In this document: positions 6,350-6,545 of the stretch, piece by piece
Position numbering within the stretch: position 1 is the first letter of the stretch
How the letters are laid out: every line of letters starts with the position of its first letter
NCBI GenBank assembly: GCA_041623475.1
Contig: JBFJWU010000197.1
Coordinates: forward strand, 1 to 6,545
From: JBFJWU01 sp041623475 [NCBI: bacterium]
GTDB lineage: Bacteria > J088
Direction of reading: 5' to 3'
Length of the DNA: 6,545 nt
Translations under genes and position numbers: made by a program
The notes under the pieces: model-generated
The model's database searches: none
What the model was told of the DNA's origin: nothing
The model's input: the letters and a program-made list of their open reading frames with translations, nothing else

Positions 6350-6545
6350 AGTTGCCTGAATCTGGGCATCAAAGGCCCCCAGAATCTTGACGTGGGCACC
6401 AGCCGCATTAAGCTGGCGAATCGCACCGGTAACCGGTTCTTCCCACGCGTTGCCTTCCAGTTCAATGAAAAACCGGTACTCCCAGTCCTGGGCAGGGGCT
6501 GGCCGACTGACGATCATCGTCAGGTTGATTCCAGCATCACTAAGC
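6347..6545 (-). CDS. pheA: Prephenate dehydratase / chorismate mutase P-protein, C-terminal ACT domain (partial)
   Basis: The last 65 codons and stop of PheA, translated from the minus strand; the 5' part lies beyond the right edge. PheA decarboxylates and dehydrates prephenate to phenylpyruvate. What remains is the regulatory ACT domain, which binds phenylalanine for feedback inhibition. Visible landmarks are AGINLTMIVSRP (residues 4-15 of the fragment), WEYRFFIELEGN (20-31) and the closing VKILGAFD (51-58). The usual ESRP motif reads VSRP. Whether a chorismate mutase domain sits at the N-terminus cannot be seen; in proteobacterial operons of this order pheA is normally the bifunctional P-protein. 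The TGA overlaps the hisC ATG by one base. Identification rests on the ACT domain and gene order. Confidence 0.88.
   Translation of the reverse strand, partial: LSDAGINLTMIVSRPAPAQDWEYRFFIELEGNAWEEPVTGAIRQLNAAGAHVKILGAFDAQIQAT

Noticed and set aside
6348-6350. TTG start for the HisC-family gene
   Set aside because: The adjacent ATG forms a TGATG junction with pheA and is the more usual start; the difference is one residue.

Overview
The window holds one densely packed run of seven genes, all on the minus strand and read from high to low coordinates: pheA (3' end only), hisC-type aminotransferase, tyrA, aroA, cmk, rpsA and sppA (5' part only). I see no RNA genes, mobile elements, CRISPR arrays or long DNA repeats. 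Base composition is moderately GC-rich and looks even across all genes, so nothing suggests recent transfer. The layout is that of a bacterial housekeeping chromosome segment.

From 6545 down to 2998 lies the end of aromatic amino acid biosynthesis. AroA makes EPSP, the precursor of chorismate. TyrA oxidises prephenate to 4-hydroxyphenylpyruvate. PheA dehydrates prephenate to phenylpyruvate. The HisC-family aminotransferase can convert both keto acids to Tyr and Phe. These genes are tightly coupled: pheA/hisC share one base (TGATG), hisC/tyrA are 7 nt apart, tyrA/aroA overlap by 14 nt and aroA/cmk overlap by 4 nt (ATGA).

From 3001 down to 1 the operon moves to core cell functions: cytidylate kinase, then ribosomal protein S1 after a 97-nt gap, then a membrane-anchored signal peptide peptidase of the SppA family after 27 nt. 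The 97-nt gap before rpsA is the only intergenic stretch with room for a dedicated leader or promoter, and it carries the clearest Shine-Dalgarno sequence in the window.

The order pheA-hisC-tyrA-aroA-cmk-rpsA is the 'supraoperon' known from Pseudomonas-like Proteobacteria. However, tyrA and aroA are separate here rather than fused, and sppA follows rpsA, an arrangement I associate with alpha- and deltaproteobacterial lineages. The S1 protein reads most like deltaproteobacterial S1. I therefore infer a Gram-negative, Proteobacteria-like bacterium, probably environmental, without a confident class. I found no sign of a previously undescribed system; the points worth a second look are residue-level deviations in PheA, AroA and TyrA and the gene-junction architecture.
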